DNA of 64,000 bases from Epiperipatus broadwayi (GCA_028023455.1 JAQFVV010006334.1:3366596-3430595), one strand, 5' to 3'; numbered from the stretch's first letter, positions 37,414 through 50,159 are shown. The notes: a model not told the origin generated them from the letters alone. Numbers and translations are program-made.

Positions 37414-37639
37414 ATGTTTAGTGGTTTAACACCAATCCTGCCTAATAGGATAATGGTGGCTATGGTTGTTAAAGAGCCAAAGACATCAAAATGTATGGGT
37501 GCTGAACTGAGTTTTGACCCATATGATTATATAAGCTATTGAGTTTAGACTGAAAATATTATTGTGTTTTCAATTTCATTTTCATAGTTTTATAGTTAAG
37601 TAGAGTTAAAAGGTGGTTACTGGAGGGTTGCATTAGATC

Positions 37640-37841
37640 CTAAGATCTAGGTGCAGTGCTCTCAGATCCAAGGCTCCTCACTGACAAAGGCCAAGAGCCA
37701 GGAACTAGTCTGGGGATATTGGATGAGTAGGCACTAGATAGGGATTTTATGCACAAGCCTTCTGGCATCCATTGATTACTCTGATTGGCACAGGGTGGCA
37801 CTACTGTATGAAGAGTTTTGCCTTGTTTGTTAATTTGCAAA
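37640..37841 (-). repeat. Second copy of the dispersed module, opposite orientation
   Basis: 37760-37820 is the reverse complement of the centre of the inverted-repeat element at 37.3 kb (about 85% identical by eye), continuing into a CTTGTTTGTTAATTTGC arm remnant. The rest of 37640-37760 is unusually GC-rich for the window and yields a 66-residue minus-strand frame ('VVPPCANQSNQWMPEG'). I read this as repeat-derived, because the same residues arise from the other, clearly non-genic copy. Confidence 0.6.
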
Positions 37842-38134
37842 TTTGTATGTATGAATTATGTACATCAAGATTTATTTACTTGTTTTCAGCTAAGATATTC
37901 TTCAAACATTATGTCAAAAAGATAATAAACAAATAAACTTGCATCAATAATAAATAAAAATAAAATGAACTTTCTATTCAAAGTAAATGCATTAATGAGC
38001 TAATATAAACTTAAACAAATAACAAACTGTGATATTTGACTTGACATACTATACAATTCAAAAGTTATTTATTTATATTGTTTAATATCGTATTTTATAA
38101 CGAAAATTAGAACAGATTCAAAAATAAACCACTA

Positions 38135-38720
38135 GAATGATAGGTATTTTTTTGCTATGAAAAATTTAGTTATTAATTTAATTTTTGGAACTTTTTCTAG
38201 TATTAGTAGTAAAAATAATTGTACATATTTTGTTTGAAAGTATTGTCCTAGGTATACACATACTGTAATAATTTTAGATATGAGACAGAAGGTTTAAATT
38301 TGAAATCTGATAATATTGATAAAAAAAAAAAGGTTGTCAATGTAATTCTCTTATCTTTTTTATCTCCAGTGATAAAAATATAGACACTATGCTTTTATTG
38401 AAAAATATTTTATTAGATTGTATGCAGGACTATAATAATTTTAGATGGGAACCATAAAAATTGAATTTGGAATATGTTATTACATATTACCCCCCCCCCC
38501 CATATTTTAAAATGAAAACTTGGTAAAAATTATACTATATAAATATGCTGATATTAAAATATCAATTTAATTTGGTTACCATTTTCTATCCCTATCAGTA
38601 ACAATGTTGTACATATACATTTTTATCTAAAAGTATTCCCCTGATTACATATACAATAATGTAATAATTTTAGACTTAATTCATAAAAAACAAATACAAA
38701 TTCTCATAATGCTGACATAA
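38135..38720 (+). repeat. Two degenerate direct-repeat units
   Basis: 38245-38282 and 38607-38672 share TTGTACATAT, AAAGTATT, and ACTGTAATAATTTTAGA-like blocks in the same order, with similar sequence upstream of each. The period is about 370-380 bp. The repeat is old and weak. Confidence 0.4.
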
Positions 38721-39665
38721 AGAAAAATCAAAACGAGAAACAGGTAAAAATGGCAAATAAAATCAATAAATACCATTGGCTGAAATAAAATTTTGTTACA
38801 ACAAGCCCTACTGGTTGATATAGCAACACATACACAAGACTTTTCATAGCATTTACATTTTATGTAAAGTGTTAGACATCATTATCATATTGGTGAGTCT
38901 ATTTTCATTAATTTTTCTACTATTTGTTCAACTTAATTAAGTTGCTTTATTGGAATTCTTTTTTATACCATACAAATATTAATTTCCAACCAAGAGCCAA
39001 CAAATAATGTTAACAAAGTTAATCCACCTTAAAGTGAAAAAGAATCATTTCTAAAACAAAAAGCTGTAGAATGATATATAATTTAAATTACGAATATGGC
39101 ATAATTAAAGCAACAATCTACGCCAATAAAAACAAATCAAGAGTATTCAGATAATAAAAATTATTCAGCTCAAAAAGATTAATGTGGATTAATTAAAAGA
39201 AATGGGAGATGATATCAGGGTTTTTATAAAAGAGTTTATTACCAGCCAAGTATGACTCATCATATTCAGGAACAAAGCTGGATTGCATACCATTATAAGA
39301 CATAGGGAAGACTGCTAACTCAGACAGGACTACTACTGAATATTATCTTGCAAGAAAATAGAAATTCTAAAATCAATAATCTGTGAATTCTTATTAGAAT
39401 AATAAGTTTACAATTTATTTTTCTGCCTTTAAAAATGATTTTTATTTAAAAAAAAACTGGCAATGTATAGTAACACTTAATTTTATATGCATTTATATTT
39501 TTATTTTTCCTGTTTAAATAGTTATTTGGATGATAATTTTGGCGAGGTCATGACTCTGGAACAGATTACCTGCAAATAAATGTATATCAATATAAATTAT
39601 TATGAATCAATCACCCAAAAAATGGTATTCTGGAATCAATTTATATATTTTAGCAGGCTCCACTG
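38721..39665. other. AT-rich spacer
   Basis: Nothing recognised. Confidence 0.4.
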
Positions 39666-39668
39666 TAC

Positions 39669-40417
<749 letters not shown>

Positions 40418-40873
40418 TCTTTTTCCCTCTTATTACATACTACTCTAATACCTCTACATATTACTCTAATACCACTACATATTTACCTATCCAACCCTTT
40501 GCTCATCTATTTATCCAACAATCTATCTATCTCTCTATTTATTTGTGAATTCATCCAACTATCCACATATTGTTCAGTCTATTTATTTATCTGTATATTT
40601 ATCAATCAGTCATTCTAGCTTTCTTATTATCTATATTACGTTTTATTCTCAAAAGCAGTTGTAACTAAGCAATAGATTATTATGATTAACTGATATTACA
40701 GATAATAATCAGTAATGTTTGCAATGGCTTGCCATCCTGTTATCACAATTTTTGTTAGCATTTTAATTCTTAGAATTGCATAATAAACTTTAATAAGTTT
40801 TTTATATTATTAAATTGCATAAATATTAATGTTACTGACAATTTAATTTAGTTTTAAAACGTGTTTTTTGTAT

Positions 40874-43097
40874 TGTAACGAGCACAGACGTTCGTTACAT
40901 TGTTGTTTTTTTTTATTTATTAAACATGAAAGTAAATTAAAAAGTTCGCATTTAAAAATTTTCTTTTAGAATTAAAAATTGAAATTAAATATCATCTTAA
41001 ACTCTTATATATTAAATCGCACAGATATAAAAAATTATTAAAATAAAACTGTATTAAAAATAGAAAAGGTATTTTAAAAACAAAAACTTAAAAAGATTTG
41101 GAGATAAAACTATATCTTTAAATTTATCTTTAAATATATCTTTGATTTGGAAAACAGGTTAATTAATCAGAAATGGAAATGATAAATTTAATTAGTCAAA
41201 TGTAAACCAGCCTTGGGCATTTAAATGTAAAAATACCGGTCAGATAGGAAAACAATAGAAACTGTTAGCAAATAAGAAGAAATCCCTATGGAATCGGACC
41301 GCAGCGAAAGGACCATCGCATCGGTGACGTAATGTAAATTCAATCCTTCACATTAATATAAAAGGAAAATTTGGAAATTATTAATCAGTGACTGGAAATT
41401 GATTATTACGATGTGACTATATGTAGTAGTCCGGAGTTGGAGGAATTGACAGACGCACGGTCAATTCTTTCAGCTGTTAAAGAAGGGAGAAATGAACTAT
41501 CGTTTCCTACATTGAGGACCAACTAAATTAAAAAACCTCCGAATGAATAAATAAAACAACGGCTAAATGGATACCAATTTTAGGACGGCGTGGGAATTTA
41601 CGTTCATGGCAAGCAACGGATCTAAGTTGGACGTTTTAAAAATCGTAAGAACTTATATATTCACTTGAAACAATAAGAACTCTAAATTTTAAAACTTTTT
41701 AGTAAATAATGCAATAGAATCCTATCTGACCAAACTAAATTCTTCATTAATAATGTTATTTGATGTATTTTTTTTCTTATTTATTTTGTAAAATCATTTC
41801 CATTTATTTATTTTTTGTTCTTTAAGTTTTATTATGATTGTTGTTTTCCGTTAAATTAATTATATAAATGTTAAACTTAAGTCGGGCGTGAATGGCTGTA
41901 TAGATTTGTAAAGTTATATTAGGGGAGGGTAATCTTAGGTTATTTGTTTCGTGGTTAAATTGGGTCAATGGATTGGATATATTGGTGTGATTAGTAGATG
42001 TAATATTGATTCGCTACGGGCAGAATCGCTTCATACGCCGCACACTTCCGTTTGCCTATGGAAGGAATTATAAGTCGGATACCGCAGTTCCTTTCTATGG
42101 AGTTTTTTGTTTTATTGCTCTTCTTTGCAGATAGATGTAATATTCCTATCTCATAGAGGCAATTTCTTCTCTTAACCTTTTGTGCTGCCTATTTTATTAC
42201 ATTGAATACATCGATATATCAGATGAATTGATGCCGTTTGACTACGAATTTTACCTAAGGTTAAATAGGGATAGAATTTTATTTCAAATGCAAATCTATG
42301 TAGTTTCATACTCGACCCTAAATAAAAATGCATTAAATTTAAGTTGTTTATAGACGCTTGCATGGATTGTTTATCGGTTAACTATGTTTTGCGTTTTCAT
42401 ATTTGATCAAAATATATAGACATTCGATAAATAATGATACCTTACGGTGAGTATCTAAAATGTATTTATTCGGATGTCTTTTAAGTTATTGGTGACAATG
42501 CAAGTATCTTATGGTGAACACGACGCTCTTCCGATCTAATTTCCCTCCGCAATTGTCAGTAATCAATAATTTTATATTTTGATCGCTTATGTTTACTTTG
42601 GAATGTTTTTAACCATGTAATCTATGTAACTGATCTATAGCAACTTATTATAACAAGCTTTTATAATCCCATCTGTGCGAACTTAATTAAAATGTAAAAT
42701 TAGAATATAATAGTAATTAAAGGTAAATTAAAATCAAAATCAAAGTTAAAAATAATGTTAAATGTTAAAATGTAAACTAATACTAAAATAATTTTAAATC
42801 TTATATATATGTGCATAAATAAATGTTTGTATGTTAATTACTGGCAGTGGCTTATTTTATTTATTTTTTAATGTTGAAATCTAATTAGATAAGATCTTAT
42901 ATTATTTAATCTCTGCTATTCCACTGAGCTAGTGACATGGGCTAACGACCGGATGCAAAATTTAAAAGGAAAAAAAAAAATATATATATATTTTTTTTGA
43001 CTTACGTATCTGCCTACTTTATAAATTTTTCTAGGTTCAAATGCCTAGATGGCGCCCCGTAGTGCAGTTTACATAAGTCATTCTCCGGATCGTTACA
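40874..43097. mobile_element. 2.2-kb TG...CA element with 4-bp duplication, probably a long (solo) LTR
   Basis: Begins TGTAACGA and ends TCGTTACA, a short inverted terminus of the 5'-TG..CA-3' type. It is flanked by GTAT at 40870-40873 and 43098-43101. There is no internal coding frame. The interior is less AT-rich than the flanks and has promoter-like words (TTAATATAAAAGG near 41352). A 4-bp duplication with TG/CA ends suits a Gypsy LTR; 2.2 kb is long for one, so a non-autonomous element is possible. The left 26 bp also form TGTAACGA-N10-TCGTTACA. An adapter-like insertion at 42518 means the two halves might come from different copies. Confidence 0.6.
42518..42537 (+). other. Illumina TruSeq adapter-like sequence (assembly artefact)
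   Basis: ACACGACGCTCTTCCGATCT is an exact 20-base match to the 3' end of the standard Illumina read-1 adapter. Chance occurrence in 64 kb is negligible. Genomic sequence resumes immediately after it at 42538, as in an untrimmed read start. It should be masked and the junction checked. Confidence 0.95.
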
Positions 43098-43600
43098 GTA
43101 TGTATATGTTTTTATTAAAATGATTATATACAGTATACATTTTTTAAAACAAAATTTAGTGTAATATAATGTTTATGCAGATTCTGTATAAAAATATTCA
43201 AAGCAAACATACCATTTATAGGAGATGATTACTGAAGAGTACTGCAATCAATGTGAAGATTATGACTTGATTTGGGCAGATCCAATATGAAGGATTACAA
43301 GGCCGATAAAAATCTAAAAAAGTATTATTATTTATTTATTGGACGTTTAAGAAACTATATATCTATATATTTCCTACTTATATTCATTTGATCTTTCTAC
43401 AAGTTGTTTTATCAAAGAAGGCATATCTTCTCTAAATATGTAAAATTCTTTACAAACAAAAGTACAAAATGTTTTAGAAAAATTATTTAGATTAAACAAG
43501 ATAAAAAAAATAACTAGAGCTTTCATGCCTACTGGACTATATTACCAGAAATCATTAAAAAATTACAAATATTGATAGTAGAAAATACTATGTATTGACT
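43098..43600. other. Spacer before the second Gypsy relic
   Basis: AT-rich. The true start of the 5' LTR may lie here but could not be aligned with the 3' copy. Confidence 0.4.
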
Positions 43601-43960
43601 ATAGTTTTAAAATAGTGAGTCAAGTTTATGCTGAAACTGGAAACAGAATTTATATCTAATGTGAGACAAGCTCAATGGTACAGCTGGAAGTGTTAGGTTA
43701 TATATCACTTGTTTGTATCATGTATATAAATACTGTATACATAAACTTTTAGTAAATAATATTGAATTATACTTGTGCATGTCTGTCTTCCAATGTACAA
43801 ACACAACAATTTTGGTGCAGTCAGGCCATTCCTATGCTGGTGATTGAGCTTGCTTTTGATAAAGAACTATCTCTACAATCAAACATTTCTGCCCAAAACT
43901 CTTAATAATAATGCATAGATAACCCTTCTATCTTTGCACACAAGAAGAGAAAAAGAAAAT

Positions 43961-44130
43961 GAGATATTTTGTCACTAAGCTCAAAAGGTTTCCATTTGGC
44001 TGTGAGTTTGGGAATTTTTTAAATGAAGCTCTTAGAGATGTTTTCATATGAGGAATGAAAAATCACAATATTAGGGTTAAACTATTGATAAACCCTGATA
44101 TTATGTTTGATTCAGTTGTCCCTCAGATAA
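43961..44130 (+). pseudogene. Gypsy gag remnant
   Basis: The plus-strand frame 'RFPFGCEFGNFLNEALRDVF' followed by 'NHNIRVKLLINPDIMFDSVV' matches the conserved gag block (C.FG..L...LRD..V.G......Q..LL......F..A). One in-frame stop follows RDVFI. Neither the upstream gag nor an intact nucleocapsid is recognisable. It lies about 150 bp after the 5' LTR, as expected. Confidence 0.7.
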
Positions 44131-44526
44131 CTCTGAGTTCATACTGAATCAGGTGATTCTATTGAAGAAAATGGAGTATGGTATGACAATTAGAAAAAGG
44201 GTAAATCAAATACACAGCTGGCAATAGTAAAAACTGCCTGAATAAATTGCCCAAAACTAACAAAAACTTTATTACAGATGTGACAAACCAAAATATACAC
44301 ACATCAAATATCCACATTAGGATAGCATATGTAGATTTTGTGTGTCAGTCACCTAGAACCTGCTTGTTTTAAAGACAAAAACAAATAAGTCAGGAAAGAA
44401 TGGAAAGAGTCTATTTCAAAAACTGAAAGGTCAATGTAAAATTGAATACAGTCGATGCCAGTATAAATAAATTGAGTGGCATTGATTGCATCATCAAAAA
44501 CAGGATTGTTATTGATGACACCAATA

Positions 44527-44806
44527 ACAATGGAAGTGGATATCAGATCTGCAGTATCCATTGATTAAAAAAAATTTGTGGACTATCATTAATAAAAAAA
44601 ATAATAATCATCTGCATCCTAGTAGCAGAATGATTATTGATTATGAAGATAATAAAATATCATTCTTGGATCAAACAGAAGTTAAAGTCACTGTTTTTAA
44701 TAAAACAGTTCGTTTACCTCTTGTTGTGTCTTTTTATAAGTGTAATGATTTATTAGACCATGATAGTTTAAGTCACTTAAGTTTTACAGTGACTAAAGTG
44801 AATTAG
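44527..44806 (+). pseudogene. Gypsy protease remnant
   Basis: 'MEVDIRSAVSI' occupies the place of the catalytic D-T/S-G-A..S motif, with DTG changed to DIR. A stop and a frame shift follow. The next frame (44561-44806) has 'NHLHPSSRMIIDYEDNKISF' then 'VRLPLVVSFYKCNDLLDHDS', matching the retropepsin order L.PS...L..Y.....LG...V.V.....LPLVV.......LLG.DWL. Catalytically dead. Confidence 0.7.
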
Positions 44807-45839
44807 CTCACAAAAATAAAATTAAAAAAGGTCTACCCAGATGTGGATGATAAAAGTGGCTTTAAACCTTAGGGTAATCTACAAAAACAAAGGTACTCAA
44901 TATTAAATGTTCAAGAGATTCACCAAATATGTTCCAGCAGTTATGATAAAGATAAATGCATTGCTAACAGTCAATGTTTAGACAGCATATGGATAGCAAC
45001 ATCACATGAACAGGCATAAGCTAAAGTTAAACTATGGGTCACTGGCTAGCATGAAGAGTCACTAATTACAACAGAAGAATCTACAATTGAAAATGATCAC
45101 TTTGCTGCTCAAGACAGCAGATCTACAAATGAAGACACCAGATCTGCTAACACTGGATAGGCAAGTGAATAATCTGAAAGACACCCGAACTCCTGATAAG
45201 AGACAGAAGAGCTACAAATGAGGACATCAGATATGTTGTCACTGGATCTAAAAGTGAAGACATCAGATTTTCTGATGAACGCACCACACCACGAGCAAAA
45301 CTAAAGAAATCAGGAAGAAACATAAATGTACACCCATGTATCTAATTTATTGCATTATCCAAGATCAATTTTTAGTCAGAGGGAAGGAGTGTAGTATTTT
45401 AACTTACCTTCAAACAATAGACTTGCCATGATTTAGTATACATCATAATTAACGAGAGATCAATAAACAAACATAAGTTGTCATCAATACCGTTAAAGCA
45501 GTGAGTCAAGTTCATGATAGAACTAGAAGTGGCTAGAATTTGTAATAGATGGAAGCTTCAAAATATAGCAGCAAATCTTAGACTATATACTAGTTGATTG
45601 TATTTATTTATGTAAATACTATAAGCTTTAATAAATAATATTAAGCCATTTGTATTTTTAAGTTGGACTATTGAATGTCTTTAGAAAAGAATTATCTTTA
45701 TTTAATAAGATTGAAAATTTCTAAACGGTTTTTAGAATAAAAAAACAATCAAATAACAAAACATTAAAAAAAACCAAGAAAATGTAAATGCTTTTTTAAT
45801 TCAGAAAAAAGCTAATATAAACCGAGCACTGATTGTATA

Positions 45840-46012
45840 TATATATGGAAATTGTAATCTAGCCCAACTGATGAATGCTGGCTTGGCATGAAATATGTAA
45901 ATTGAGGATAATGGATCCTTTTCATATGTGTGTGGTTATGTGTATTGGTTATTTGAGAAAGATGGAGAATAAATATATTGAAAAATTCCGAGTTCAAATC
46001 CCTTTATTTACA
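45840..46012 (+). repeat. Dispersed SINE-like repeat, copy 1
   Basis: Shares with copies at 46375, 52227 and 52605 a head containing a CAACTGATGARTGCTGG-like block and a GCATGAAAT block. Copies 1 and 2 also share a tail ending GAGTTCAAATCCCTTTATTTA, whose GTTCAAATCCC resembles a pol III B box. No clean A box or target duplication was found. Confidence 0.6.
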
Positions 46013-46040
46013 TATATAGAAAACATTCATTATAAGAATA

Positions 46041-46112
46041 TGAAATACTGTCTTAGAATTACAGCTTTCTTGGGAATGAAATACTGTCTTAGAATTACAC
46101 CTTTCTTGGGAA
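46041..46112 (+). repeat. 36-bp tandem duplication
   Basis: Two adjacent copies beginning TGAAATACTGTCTTAGAATT at 46041 and 46077, nearly identical, hence recent. Confidence 0.9.
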
Positions 46113-46374
46113 ATAGATTACTTCTTAGTATAAGTTTAGACTATCGAATCTCCTATTAATATATATGAATACATAAGGTCTGATAATATGACAAGTTACA
46201 TTGATCTAATGTTTACATTGATATGACTATAATATCAAATCCAACAAAAATTTTGAAGTTCCAGCATTGATTTTTCAATGAAATGGATGGTTGAATAATT
46301 GTATGGGTGAGAAGATTGAAGTCTGCCCATTAAAGTTTGAGGAATTTCTATCTTAATATAAACCAAACCTTGTG

Positions 46375-46541
46375 TGAGAGATTATGATCTGGTCTAACCA
46401 AAGAGTGCTTGATTGATATAAAATACATATATTGGGGATCATGTATCTTTTTCACATGTGCGGTCACATATTTCAATCATTTGAGATAGAGTGGAGGATG
46501 AATAAAGTAAAAAATCCTGAGTTCAAATTTCTTTATTTACT
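46375..46541 (+). repeat. Dispersed SINE-like repeat, copy 2
   Basis: Same family as copy 1, about 360 bp downstream in the same orientation. Contains ATTTGAGATAGAGTGGAGGA and ends GAGTTCAAATTTCTTTATTT. Confidence 0.6.
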
Positions 46542-46936
46542 AAATCTTTAAAGTTAAAAATTAAATCAATTAAAAATACATGAAAATAAATTTATAGTGA
46601 ACTAAAAAATATAGATACATCACAATATTATATCTAGCGATTAAATATAAATTATACCACTCTATAATGAATATGGACATCAGATAAAACAAATGTATGA
46701 AAGTTAATTATTGACAGTTTAAACTTTAATCAAGAGGAACAAATGGGTAAAGCTCTCAACCAAGGTTTTTAGTGAAAACAACTCAAAAATTTTATAAAGT
46801 GTCTAACCTAATACATATCTAAGCTGTTCAAAACTTTCTCTAAGCTAAATGCATAATAAAGATTTTAAGATATGTTAGAATAGGCATATTTAATTTTTTT
46901 TTCAGTTTCTGCTTTTATCCACTGTGTGGAGTCACT

Positions 46937-47930
46937 GAAGCAATTCAAGGAGAAATGGGATAGTCAAGTTTTCATATGAGAGATGCAAAAAATAAAATGA
47001 AAATGTTTGGTAGATTGCAGTTTACGGATAATAAAAGAATATCCAAAATAGTATTTAATTGGGTTATGAGTAAAGGGCAGAAGATGGGTGAGAAAGGTAA
47101 TGCATTATGCAAAAGATTTGAATAAAGAACACTAGAGTAAGATGGAGGATAGAGAAAGTTAAAGGAATAAAATAAGATCTGATGAAGACTGCATGGTACA
47201 GTCAAAACTGTAATCAATAATAAAAGTTTTTTTGCTGAAAAAGTGAAACGTGTAAGATTTTTGAAATTCAATATTATAAAGAATTTATATCAGTATATTT
47301 GTACAAAAGATGGGATGATTGTGTTAGGAGGATTGTTGAGTGTTATAGTGGTAAGGAATGAGATAAAAGAATAGATTTATTAATAAAGAATAGGGAGTTA
47401 GAGAGCTGGAGAACTAGTATGGAGAGTAAAAAGAGTTTAAATATATATAGAAATAAACATAATATTAGGTGGAGTTAATATATGATAATAGTAAGGAAAA
47501 TAGTTTATTGTTTAAGGCTCGAATGGGATCTTTAGCAACAAGAGAATATACATGTGGAAAAATATGGGTGATTTAGTCTGTAAATTATGTAAGGAAGGAA
47601 TAGAACATATTAGGCATCTGTTAATTGAATGTAAATGCTTGAAAACAGAAAGGATACATATAATAAAGTTATGGAAGAATAAATATGATAAAAATGATTA
47701 TATAGAAAGTGGATTATTGGTTTTTATGCTGGGTTTGGGAAAAGATAAGGAGGATTTAGATATAAAGGTGATAGAGTTGACAAAGATTATGTTGTGGAAA
47801 TGGGATGGAGCAGAATATGGGAAAACTTAGACTGGGAAATGGAAAATAAAGTGGCTAACAGGTTTCTCTGGGCATAATTGCTGAGAGATTCTTGACTTCG
47901 TTTAAGGAGAAGCTACAGTTCATCACATCA
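46937..47930 (+). mobile_element. LINE 3' fragment, same family as the 33.9-36.75 kb copy
   Basis: Starts at 'QFKEKWDSQVFI' and follows the long copy through 'KMKMFGRLQF', 'AKIVFNWVM'-like residues and the C-terminal knuckle ('VCKLCKEGIEHIRHLLIECK', 47576-47635), where C..C...E.IRHLL.EC is intact. It ends with the shared GGTTTCTCTGGGCATAAT block and CATCACATCACATCAAA. 5'-truncated. Interrupted at 47130-47275 by a 146-bp insertion. Confidence 0.85.
47130..47275 (+). mobile_element. 146-bp insertion with 8-bp duplication and a hammerhead-like motif
   Basis: Flanked by ATAAAGAA at 47122-47129 and 47276-47283; without it the LINE aligns continuously with the copy at 36.1 kb. It contains CTGATGA (47179-47185), a perfect 5-bp stem GACTG/CAGTC (47187-47191, 47199-47203) and AAAAC (47204-47208), i.e. 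the order of a hammerhead core with GAAAC changed to AAAAC and one extra A. A CTGATGAAG...GAAAC signature is, as I recall, typical of Penelope-like element ends, so a truncated Penelope tail is the likely identity. Confidence 0.6.
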
Positions 47931-48624
47931 CATCAAAAATAATCTATAAATTTTAATATATTTTTTTAAAAATTACAAATTTATTGTAAATTATATATTT
48001 CAAAACTTATTATTAATCGTAAATTATATATATATTTACATGTTTTTATTTATCCTTCAAATTTTTAATTTTCTTATTTATCTTTCAAAACAGGCAAAAA
48101 ATAAAATCAATTATAAGTGTCTAATTTTATAAAATATGTTAATAAAGAAAATCAATTGCAAATTAAACATTTTTAAAATTTTTCACAAAAGAAAATGGAT
48201 TACTTAATAAATACATAGAATTAAAGTGGGATAATAACAAAAAAAATCAAAAGAAAGATAAGAGAATATTTTTTTAAAATTTTGATTTCCAACACTAAAG
48301 TGAAAGTTCTGATTGAAAGCTAGAAAGAAGTTTTAGTTCAATATTGTTTTATAGCCAAGATAGTGTATGTGATCCAGGTAAGAATATAATAGTTCAGGCT
48401 GTGCACCTTTCATCTTTTTCAGAATTTGGCTTCAACCATGAATATTCTATCTTTTAGGTGTTTATTCTGATCATCAGATTCACATAATACTTTTGATGAT
48501 TGATAGTTGAATCTCTAGCTATCGTTATAAGCAAATATTTTATGCATAAATGTTCGATTTTTAAATACATTTTTTATTATTATTGTAATTATAAATTTTA
48601 TTAAACGCCCATTATTATATTAAG

Positions 48625-48751
48625 TAATAATTTGCTAAGGCTGTAACCTTAGAAATAAGCTTATTTGCTTGTGTTTTAAGACCTACAGAGGTCCCTACCT
48701 TCGTATTTTTCAGACGCTTATTTCTAAGGTTACAGCCTTAGTAAATTATTA
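48625..48751. mobile_element. Foldback MITE, 127 bp
   Basis: 36-bp arms at 48625-48660 and 48716-48751, inverted with a single mismatch (GCTAAGGCTGTAACCTTAGA core), and a 55-bp spacer. It lies between two tail-to-tail LINE fragments. Confidence 0.85.
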
Positions 48752-49025
48752 TTATTATCGTAGAAATATATTTATTTTTAGATTACTTAAAAAACCTATT
48801 TTATTTATTTATTTATAGCTTTACATTGGAAGTGTGAAAGCACGATTTATTATTATATTGGACAAATGTAAAGTATAAATATACAGGCTATTACTAAATA
48901 AGTATTTTAATAATATAATTCTATGTTCTAGCAATTTACATATTTATTTTAATATTACTTAATAAAAATCTATGATACCTAATTTGTGTCAGGGTAAAGA
49001 ATGATTAATTTTCAATTTATCAATT

Positions 49026-50100
49026 AAAATTTGATGTGATGTGAGGCACTATGGTTTATCCTTTTTTGGAATCAGGAATCTCTCAACCACTATGATCAGA
49101 GAAGCCTGTTAGCCACCTTATCTTCCCCTTTTTATTCTCCACTGTAATTTTTTTTCATATTCTTCTCTGTCTTGCTCCAACCCATTTCTACAACATTATC
49201 TTTGTTCACTCCATGACCTTTATATCTAAACTCTCTTACCTTTTTCCAAACCCAGCATAAAAACCAAGAACCCATTTTCTGTATAATCACATTGTTTATA
49301 TTTATTCTCCCACAACTTCATTATTTGTACCCTTTCTGCTTATAAGCATTTACATTCAAGTAATAGATACCTAATATTTTCTATGTTTTCCTTATATAAC
49401 TTGCAGACTAAATCACCCACATTTATTTATTTATGTGTATATTCCCTTGTTGCTAACATTCCCGTTTGAGCCTTAAACAGTAAACTATTTTCCTTGCCAT
49501 TATCATAAATTAATTCACACCCAATATTATGTTTACTTCTATATATATTTAAACTCATTTTACTCTTCATACAAGTTCTCCATCTTTCCAACTCCTTATT
49601 TTTAGATCTATTCTTCTATCCCATTTCTTGTTACTATAACACTCAACAATTCTAACACAAGCATCCCATCTTTTGTATAAATATACTGATAAAAAATCTT
49701 TATACAAATCTTCTGCATATTTTTTTATTCATATTGTCGCCTGACCTTTACACATAACCCAATTAAATACTATTTTGGCTATTCTTTTATCATTCACAAA
49801 TTGCAATCTATGAACATTTTCATTTTACCTTTTGCATCTCTCATATAAAAACTTGACTATCCAATTTCTCTTTGAATTGCCTCTTTTGCCAACCACACAT
49901 CTGCATCAAATGCATGTCTTCATATTTCTCTTTGTACTTTTCTAGGTAATCTAACATCCCTTTATTAACACCTAACACACTGTTATAATAAGTTAATTCT
50001 GCTACTGCCACTTTTTTCCATACAATTATAGCCAATAACCAAAATCTGAACAAATAATATAAATATAACATTACTATCTCTGGCATCCATTGAATATTCA
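49026..50100 (-). mobile_element. LINE 3' fragment, same family, minus strand
   Basis: The minus-strand frame at 49841-50155 gives 'VAVAELTYYNSVLGVNKGML' then 'DYLEKYKEKYEDMHLMQM', matching 35.77-35.88 kb of the long copy. Further 3' parts follow in broken frames, ending in the family terminus (block GGTGGCTAACAGGCTTCTCT on the minus strand near 49110). 5'-truncated. Its 3' end faces that of the fragment at 46.9-47.9 kb. Confidence 0.82.
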
Positions 50101-50159
50101 AATTGGCAGTAGATAGCTTTGAAGTAAATAGAATGCACAGAACCCAATCAATCATCAGA

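Larger units (their letters stand above)
43605..45690 (+). mobile_element. Gypsy-type LTR retrotransposon relic with internal deletion
   Basis: The order is 5' LTR, gag, protease, scrambled remainder, polypurine tract, 3' LTR. The two LTRs share GTGAGTCAAGTT, TAAATACTRTA and TTTAATAAATAATATTRA blocks at 43614-43770 and 45501-45650. The 5' LTR ends ACACAACA (to 43808), followed by a degenerate primer site ATTTTGGTGCAG. A polypurine tract AGAGGGAAGGAG (45378-45389) precedes TGTAGTATTTTAAC, the start of the 3' LTR at 45390. RT, RNase H and integrase are missing, which explains the 2.1-kb length. The LTRs have diverged strongly, so the insertion is old. Confidence 0.78.
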
